Part shown: in pieces, positions 57,442 to 64,000 of the stretch
How positions within the stretch are numbered: the first letter of the stretch is position 1
Layout of the letters: every line of letters begins with the position of its first letter
DNA from: CAXMQZ01 sp963719055
GTDB lineage: Bacteria; Acidobacteriota; Thermoanaerobaculia; Multivoradales; JAHEKO01
Direction: 5' to 3'
Length of the DNA stretch: 64,000 bases
Assembly (NCBI GenBank): GCA_963719055.1
Contig: CAVRAU010000012.1
Span: 1-64,000, forward strand
Position numbers and translations under genes: made by a program
The notes under the pieces: generated by a model
Told to the model about the DNA's origin: nothing
The model's database searches: none
Seen by the model: only the letters and a program-made list of their open reading frames with translations

Positions 57442-58137
57442 ATGTTGCGGGACGAATCCATGGCTGAGCTGCAAAGTCGGCTGGGCTACACTTTTGCGGA
57501 CCCCACACTGTTGGCGTTGGCCCTGACCCATCGATCCTGGGCCAACGAGCAGGGTCTGACGGAGCACTATGAGCGGGTCGAGTTCCTCGGTGACGCGGTT
57601 CTCGATCTACTGGTCGCCCACTGGCTTTTTGCCCAGCATCCGGGGATGGTAGAGGGTGAGCTGTCGAAGCTCAAGAGCCAGATCGTCAGCGAACCGGTGT
57701 TGGCCCGTTGGGCCCGTGATCTGGGCCTGGGGACAGCGCTGCGACTGGGGATCGGGGAAGACCGATCCGGCGGGCGGGCCAAGCCTTCCCTGTTGGCCGA
57801 TGCGGTAGAGGCGGTTTTGGGTGGCATCTATCTGGATGGAGGTCTGGAGGCGGCACGACAGGTCATCGACTGTTGGCTGGCTTCTGGCCCCGCAACGGGG
57901 TTCGACGAGCTGTTGTCGGCAGATGCCAAGACCAACCTGCAGGAGCTGGCGCAGTCGCAGGGGCTCGAGCTACCCGTCTATCAGCACGTCTCCGAGAAGG
58001 GCCCGGACCACGAGAAGCGGTTCTTTGTGGAATGTTGGCTGGGTGGTGAGCGCGTCAGCACCGGCACCGGTGCCAGCAAGAAGCAGGCGGAGCAGAGCGC
58101 GGCCCGGGCGGCGCTGGCAGCCCTGCAGGTGAATTGA
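57442..58137 (+). CDS. rnc: Ribonuclease III
   Basis: Double-stranded RNA endonuclease for rRNA and mRNA processing. 231 residues (225 from ATG 57460, where MAELQSRLGYTFADP matches the usual N terminus). RNase III signature HYERVEFLGDAVLDLLVA with catalytic Glu/Asp, LADAVEAVLGGIYLDGGL, then a dsRNA-binding domain (DAKTNLQELAQSQGLELP, GASKKQAEQSAARAAL). Complete. Between mutL and asnS on the same strand. Confidence 0.96.
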   Translation: MLRDESMAELQSRLGYTFADPTLLALALTHRSWANEQGLTEHYERVEFLGDAVLDLLVAHWLFAQHPGMVEGELSKLKSQIVSEPVLARWARDLGLGTALRLGIGEDRSGGRAKPSLLADAVEAVLGGIYLDGGLEAARQVIDCWLASGPATGFDELLSADAKTNLQELAQSQGLELPVYQHVSEKGPDHEKRFFVECWLGGERVSTGTGASKKQAEQSAARAALAALQVN

Positions 58138-58162
58138 GAATCGACGGAGATTGGACAGGCAT

Positions 58163-59445
<1,283 letters not shown>

Positions 59446-59449
<4 letters not shown>

Positions 59450-60334
59450 GGCAGGAGTCCCTGACCCACGTCGCCCTGGCGCTCCTTATCCTGATCTGGG
59501 GCACGACCTGGGCTGCGATCCGGATCGGTCTCGAAGGGCTGCCTCCCTTCACGGGCGTGGCCGATTCGGTTCGCGATCGCGGCCGCCGTGCTGCTGGCCG
59601 TGGCCGCGGCGATGAAATGGCCGCTGGGGTCCGGCTCGCGGGCCTATTTCCTCTGGATCGTCAACGCGGCGCTGTCCTTCTCGATTTCCTATGGCGTGGT
59701 CTATTGGGCCGAACAGTGGGTGCCTTCGGGGCTGGCCGCGGTGCTCTTCTCGACGTTCCCACTGTTTGTGGCGGTCATGGCCCATTTCTGGCTCCCCGGC
59801 GAGCGTCTGAGATTGGTTTCGGTGGTCGGCGTGTTGCTGGGATTTGCCGGGGTGGTGACGATCTTCTCGGAGGACCTGACGAGTCTGGCAGGACGCCAGA
59901 CTCGCTGGGCCGCCCTCGTATTCCTCATCTCCCCCTTTGTCTCAGCGGTCGCCAACGTGGTCATCAAGCGCTGGGGGGCCGGTTTCCATCCCATCTCCTT
60001 GACGGCGGTGCCGATGGCCATGACGGCAGGGATCATGGGTGTCCTGGCGGCGTGGATCGAGAAGGGAAGGGGAATTTCCCTGGATGTCGCCTCGGGTGCG
60101 GCGCTGATCTATCTGGCGATCTGCGGCACTGCGATTACCTTCCTTCTGTATTTTTGGCTGTTGGATCGCCTGCCTGCCACCAGGCTTTCGCTGATCACCT
60201 ATGGCGTTCCCATCGTGGCGGTGACCGTCGGAACTCTGCTGCTCGATGAGGCATTCACCCTACGAATGTTTCTGGGGTCCCTTCTGGTTTTGGCAGGCGT
60301 GGGTCTGGCGGTGAAATACGGCAGGGCCCGATAG
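59446..60334 (+). CDS. EamA/DMT-family transporter (one frameshift)
   Basis: About 295 residues, ten hydrophobic helices in two EamA repeats. Starts LTHVALALLILIWGTTWAAI; one extra G at about 59569 (GTGGCCGATTCGG in place of GTGGCCATTCGG) breaks the frame inside GVAIRFAIAA. Second repeat contains LISPFVSAVANVVIKRWG and ALIYLAICGTAITFLLYFWL, ending LVLAGVGLAVKYGRAR. Drug/metabolite exporters of this family handle amino acids, nucleosides or other metabolites; the substrate is unknown. The start is probably TTG 59446, overlapping the asnS stop. Confidence 0.88.
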
Positions 60335-60389
60335 GGCGGCACCGTTTTGGAAGAGACATCCGGAGGCTCCGGCGGCGACCGATCTCGGC

Positions 60390-61533
60390 CTAGCAGCAAT
60401 TGTCCGGCGGCGGTTCCCGGTCCTCGACGTCCTGGCGGGTGGAGAAGAGGCTGCCCCAGGATTTGAAGTCGCCGACCACCTCGCGTATGGCCATTCGCCA
60501 AGAACCCCTCGCCAGACTCCACAATAGCAAGAACCCCAACAGCGCGGCCGACAACAGGGTAATCCAGGAGATCTCTTCCAGGTGATCGCCTGCCAGAGTC
60601 GGAACAATCGTCCAACCCATGCGCTCCAGGAATAGATCGAAGAAGTACCCGGAGGCGAGGGCCGTGACGACAACGCTGGACAGGTAGAGAGCGACGAACT
60701 TGCGCCCGAAGAAGCGGGCGATGACCACCAGGGACGAAGCGTTGGTCGCCGGCCCGGCCAGAAGGAACACGAGGGCGGCACCGGGACTGACACCCTTGAG
60801 CAGCAGGGCGGCGCCGACAGGGGTGCTGGCCGACGCACACATGTAGAGCGGAATCCCGAGAAGCAAGAGGACGAACATAGCGCCAGGTCCGCGACCCAGG
60901 GCTCCCTGGATCCACTCCTCGGGCACCAGTGCGGTGATGACGCCCGTCAGGACCAGTCCGACAACAAGCCAGAAGCCGATCTCGTCCACCATCTCGACAA
61001 AGCCGTAGCGTGCGGCCCGCCGCAGCCGGGACCTCGGCAGCTCGGGCACCACCTGGGTCGAGGTCGTAGACGCCTGAGGTTCCGCGGCGAGGAGCGGCTG
61101 GCTCGGAGCCCTCCCCATCCTGGGTGCGCCAGATCATGGAGGAAGCAGCGGCCACCAGGCTGGTGAGAAGCGCCGCGAGAGGTCGCACCACGGCCATCAC
61201 CGGACCCATGAGCCCGTAGGTGAGAAGTATCGAATCGACACCGGTCTCGGGGGTCGAAACGAGGAAAGCCAGGCTGGCCTCGCGACTGGCTCCCTTTCTC
61301 GACAGCTCGATGGTTACCGGCACCACAGCACACGAGCAAAGAGGCAAAGGGATGCCCAGCAGAGCGGCCCGAGCGGTGGCGCCAAAGCCCGGGCGGCCAA
61401 GCCATCTGGCGATTTCCTGGGCCGGGATGAGGATGTGCATGAGACCCGCGGCAGCCAGCCCCAGCAGGATATACGGGCTGGCGACGAGATAAACCTCCAC
61501 GGTGGCATGGAGAATATGGGCGAGGACTTCCAC
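60390..61533 (-). CDS. SO_0444/DUF318-family metal permease (frameshifted)
   Basis: Permease of the UPF0718/ArsP-like group, ~380 residues, eight to ten helices in two halves. VEVYLVASPYILLGLAAAGL and GIPLPLCSCAVVPVTIELSR form the first repeat; LGIPLYMCASASTPVGAALL and LAGPATNASSLVVIARFFG the second. The paired cysteine/serine motifs suggest metal or metalloid export; members have been called Cu/Zn or arsenical permeases. The frame moves near 61095 in the loop between halves. C terminus DREPPPDNCC. GTG 61533 is the likely start. Divergent from rimO (46 nt) and convergent with the EamA gene. Confidence 0.82.
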
Positions 61534-61559
61534 GACAGGCGAAATCGTAGCAGACGGTT

Positions 61560-61568
61560 TGCTACACT
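61560..61568 (+). promoter_or_regulatory. Putative extended -10 element of rimO
   Basis: TGCTACACT matches TGnTAnnnT, 11 nt before ATG 61580. The implied leader is about 5 nt with no Shine-Dalgarno sequence, so rimO may be translated from a leaderless mRNA. Confidence 0.35.
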
Positions 61569-61579
61569 CTGCGGCGCTC

Positions 61580-62950
61580 ATGAACGAACGTGCCAAAGGG
61601 AAGCGCATCGGTCTGATCAGCCTGGGCTGTCCGAAGAACCAGGTCGACAGCGAGATCATGCTCGGCGAGCTGGCGGGCCAGGGTCATGAGATCGTCACCG
61701 ACATCGCCAGCGCCGACGCGGTGATCGTCAATACATGTGGTTTTGTAGAGGAAGCCAAGCAGGAGTCCATCGACACCATCCTGGAGGTCGCGGCCACCAA
61801 GAAAATGGCGGGCAAGCAGCTCTTTGTGGCAGGCTGCATGGCCAATCGCTACGGTGAAGAGCTGGCCCGGGAGATTCCCGAGATCGACGGCTTTATCGGC
61901 CTGGATCAGCTGCGGGATGTCGAGCAGCTTGTAGAGATTGGCGGCGGACCCCAGCCCCCATCCCAGTCCCATGTCGTGTTCGACCATACCGCTCCACGGA
62001 TGTTGACCACGCGCGGCTTCGCCTACCTCAAGGTGGCCGAGGGGTGCGACAATCCTTGTACCTTTTGCGCGATCCCATCTTGGCGTGGCCAGTTCCGCAG
62101 TCGGACTGTCGAGAGCCTGGTGGAGGAGGCCCGTCGGCTGGAAGAGTCCGGAGTCCGCGAGCTGTGCTTGATCGCCCAGGACACGACCCGCTATGGAGAG
62201 GACCTGAGTCTGGGTCGCCACGGCCTGGTGCGCCTGGTCGAAGCTTTGCTCGAAGCGACTTCTTTCGCCTGGATTCGCTTTCTCTACGCCTATCCCACGA
62301 CCCTCGATCAGGATCTCTTGGGCTTGATGGGAAGCGAAGAGAGGTTCGTGTCGTATATCGACATGCCGCTGCAGCACAGCCACTCCGAGATTCTCAGCGC
62401 CATGCGACGAGGTGGCTCTCGAGAGCGCTATCTTCGTCTGTTGGATCAGATTCGCCGGGAAGTGCCCGATGTCTTTTTGCGCTCTACTTTCATCGTCGGA
62501 TTCCCAGGCGAGACGCAGGGCCACTTCGAGGATCTTCTCGAGTTTGTTCGCCAGGCACGATTCGATCATCTGGGAGGCTTTGTCTACAGTCCGGAGGAGG
62601 GGACGCCGGCCGCCGAGCTTACAGGGTCGGTATCCCGTAGCGTCGCTCGGAGACGCTATGAGCAACTCCTCGAGACTCAAAGGCCGATCGCCGAGGAGAG
62701 CCGTCAGCGTCTGGTGGGGAAGAATTTGCAGGTCTTGGTCGAGGGGGTCTGCGAGGAGACCGAGCACCTGCTGCAGGGGCGGCACTATGGCATGGCCCCG
62801 GACATCGATGGCCGCGTGCTGATCAACGACGGTCTGGCACCCACTGGAGAGCTCGTCGAAGTGGAGATAACAGAGGGTTTCGCGGATGATCTGGTCGGCC
62901 GCATCGTCGGTCCTCGGGAGCAGCCCGGGGTGCAACTGGCCGTCACCTGA
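61580..62950 (+). CDS. rimO: Ribosomal protein uS12 methylthiotransferase RimO
   Basis: Radical SAM enzyme that methylthiolates an Asp of ribosomal protein S12. 456 residues, complete. N-terminal MTTase domain with three cluster cysteines (SLGCPKNQVDSE, VNTCGFVEEAKQESID, VAGCMANRY), radical SAM motif AEGCDNPCTFCAIPSWRG, then VGFPGETQGHFE and a C-terminal TRAM domain. SLGCPKNQVDSE and GCDNPCTFCAIP distinguish RimO from MiaB. Followed by ribF after 17 nt. Confidence 0.97.
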   Translation: MNERAKGKRIGLISLGCPKNQVDSEIMLGELAGQGHEIVTDIASADAVIVNTCGFVEEAKQESIDTILEVAATKKMAGKQLFVAGCMANRYGEELAREIPEIDGFIGLDQLRDVEQLVEIGGGPQPPSQSHVVFDHTAPRMLTTRGFAYLKVAEGCDNPCTFCAIPSWRGQFRSRTVESLVEEARRLEESGVRELCLIAQDTTRYGEDLSLGRHGLVRLVEALLEATSFAWIRFLYAYPTTLDQDLLGLMGSEERFVSYIDMPLQHSHSEILSAMRRGGSRERYLRLLDQIRREVPDVFLRSTFIVGFPGETQGHFEDLLEFVRQARFDHLGGFVYSPEEGTPAAELTGSVSRSVARRRYEQLLETQRPIAEESRQRLVGKNLQVLVEGVCEETEHLLQGRHYGMAPDIDGRVLINDGLAPTGELVEVEITEGFADDLVGRIVGPREQPGVQLAVT

Positions 62951-62967
62951 GCCCCTTTTCAGCCACC

Positions 62968-63936
62968 ATGCAGGTATTCGACGACGCCTGGCGACTCCAG
63001 GAAAGCTTAGGCCCGACGGTGGTCACGGTGGGCAACTTCGATGGCATCCATCTGGGGCAGCAGCGAATCCTGGAGACGGTGACCACAAGGGCCAGCGCGG
63101 TGGATGCCAAGTCGGCGGTCGTCACATTCGAACCGCATCCATTGTCTATCCTGCGTCCGGAGCGGCCTCCCCAAAGACTGACGACTCTCGCACAGAAGGA
63201 AGTCTTGATCAGGCAGCATGGTATCGACCTGTTGATCAATGTGCGATTCACCTCTGGATACGCTGCGACCCCAGCACGCGTCTTCGTGGAAGATTTCCTG
63301 GTCCGGAAACTGGGGGCCGTCGAGATCTACGTCGGCTCGACGTTCGGGTTCGGCCGTCAACGTGAGGGAGATCTGGCTCTCCTCGACACGATGGGCAGGG
63401 AATTGGGTTTTCGAGCGATCGGTATCGAGGAGGTGCGTCTGGCCGGGAAAGTCGTTTCCAGCACCAGGATTCGCCAGGCCATTCGACAGGGGCAGGTCTT
63501 GGCAGCCGCCGAGATGTTGGGCCGCCCCTACGCCATGACAGGGCGGGTAGTCCACGGCGAAGGGAGAGGTCGAGAGCATGGTTGGCCGACCCTCAACCTC
63601 GAGCCCGATCACGATCTCCTCCCGGCGGATGGGGTGTACGCCTCTCAGGTATGGATTCCCGAGCGCGGTAAGACCTACGGTGGCGTGACCAATATCGGCC
63701 GTCGGCCGACCTTTCCTGGAAAGGACGACCGAGTGGTGGAGACTCATGTCTTTGATTTTGGTCGAGAGGCTTACGGCAACAGGATAGAATTGAGCTTTGT
63801 GACGCGGCTGCGGGGGGAGCGACACTTTCCCTCGGCCAACGAGCTCGTGGAGCAGATTGGCAAGGACGCGGCGGCAGCACGAGAATACTTGGCGCGCGAG
63901 AGTTGTTCTACTTTCGTGCCGACCCTCGGCCTTTGA
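62968..63936 (+). CDS. ribF: Bifunctional riboflavin kinase / FAD synthetase
   Basis: Makes FMN and FAD. 322 residues, complete. FAD synthetase domain: VVTVGNFDGIHLGQQRIL (HIGH-like HLGQ), VTFEPHPLSIL, STFGFGRQREGD and VSSTRIRQAIRQGQ. Flavokinase domain: GRVVHGEGRGREHGWPTLNL, GVYASQVW, TNIGRRPTF and ETHVFDFGREAYG. Clean frame. FAD would be needed by enzymes such as the hcrB-type subunit, but no regulatory link is visible; no FMN riboswitch is present upstream. Confidence 0.97.
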   Translation: MQVFDDAWRLQESLGPTVVTVGNFDGIHLGQQRILETVTTRASAVDAKSAVVTFEPHPLSILRPERPPQRLTTLAQKEVLIRQHGIDLLINVRFTSGYAATPARVFVEDFLVRKLGAVEIYVGSTFGFGRQREGDLALLDTMGRELGFRAIGIEEVRLAGKVVSSTRIRQAIRQGQVLAAAEMLGRPYAMTGRVVHGEGRGREHGWPTLNLEPDHDLLPADGVYASQVWIPERGKTYGGVTNIGRRPTFPGKDDRVVETHVFDFGREAYGNRIELSFVTRLRGERHFPSANELVEQIGKDAAAAREYLARESCSTFVPTLGL

Positions 63937-63976
63937 TTCACCGGGGGACACCGATCATCTTTTTCTCGAGGATTGA

Positions 63977-64000
63977 ATGACAATGGCAAGTGACAAAGTG
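63977..64000 (+). CDS. Start of a further gene, truncated by the window end
   Basis: Two in-frame start codons (63977 and 63983) after CGAGGA; only MTMASDKV can be read. A start such as MASDKV is common for thioredoxins, but eight residues cannot identify the product. Confidence 0.4.

Overview
The window is about 61-63% GC (estimated by eye) and carries ordinary bacterial housekeeping genes together with families that point to Acidobacteriota, perhaps a Thermoanaerobaculia-like lineage. The pointers are a long secreted VWFA-related protein of the acidobacterial type (11.2-14.1 kb), a multiheme cytochrome c beside an ASPIC/UnbV domain, PilZ proteins, an unusual GH13 enzyme and a plant/cyanobacterial-length GlgC. 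The placement is inference; no rRNA or tRNA gene was seen.

About half of the genes are interrupted by apparent frameshifts, including essential ones (glyS, lon, the first gap gene, glgP). In fourteen junctions worked out by hand the cause is always one extra base. This looks like an insertion-biased consensus error rather than decay, so such genes are annotated as one locus each. The regions 34.8-39.5 kb, 44-46.2 kb, 51.8-53.3 kb, 55.6-59.4 kb and 61.6-63.9 kb are clean.

Layout. 0.2-5.5 kb: membrane-anchored sulfatase-like hydrolase (-), an UnbV-domain remnant and a five-CXXCH cytochrome (+). 5.6-10.9 kb: thiI (tRNA 4-thiouridine synthase) convergent with a purine operon (NCS2 permease, adenine deaminase, TudS-DUF1722 desulfidase resembling RudS), so a writer and a likely eraser of the same tRNA modification face each other. 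11-18 kb: small protein, VWFA protein, tail-anchored PilZ protein, a DHH-like/CPBP fusion, queE and a membrane protein. 18.1-20.9 kb: TonB-dependent receptor followed by a cluster of two kinds of stem-loop repeats. 20.9-25.7 kb: tetR plus the three subunits of a 4-hydroxybenzoyl-CoA-reductase-like molybdenum enzyme, with a perfect 22-bp palindrome over the tetR start codon. 25.8-34.6 kb: pseudo-receiver-PilZ protein, PhzF, Pro/Glu-rich secreted protein, transaldolase, rhomboid-like protein, Lon with an acidic insert, DUF1566 protein. 34.8-40 kb: mgtE, recO, glyQ, glyS. 40-55.6 kb: central carbon and storage polysaccharide block (ppdK, two tandem gap genes, glgC, a 1140-residue GH13 protein, glgX, malQ, glgP). 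55.6-64 kb: mutL, rnc, asnS, an EamA transporter, a metal permease, rimO, ribF and the first codons of another gene.

Functionally, the 40-55.6 kb block links glycogen/maltodextrin turnover (glgC, glgX, malQ, glgP, GH13) to lower glycolysis/gluconeogenesis (gap, ppdK); glgA and glgB are not in the window. The hcr-like operon suggests aromatic acyl-CoA reduction under TetR control. The thiI/rudS pair suggests s4U turnover coupled to nucleobase salvage.
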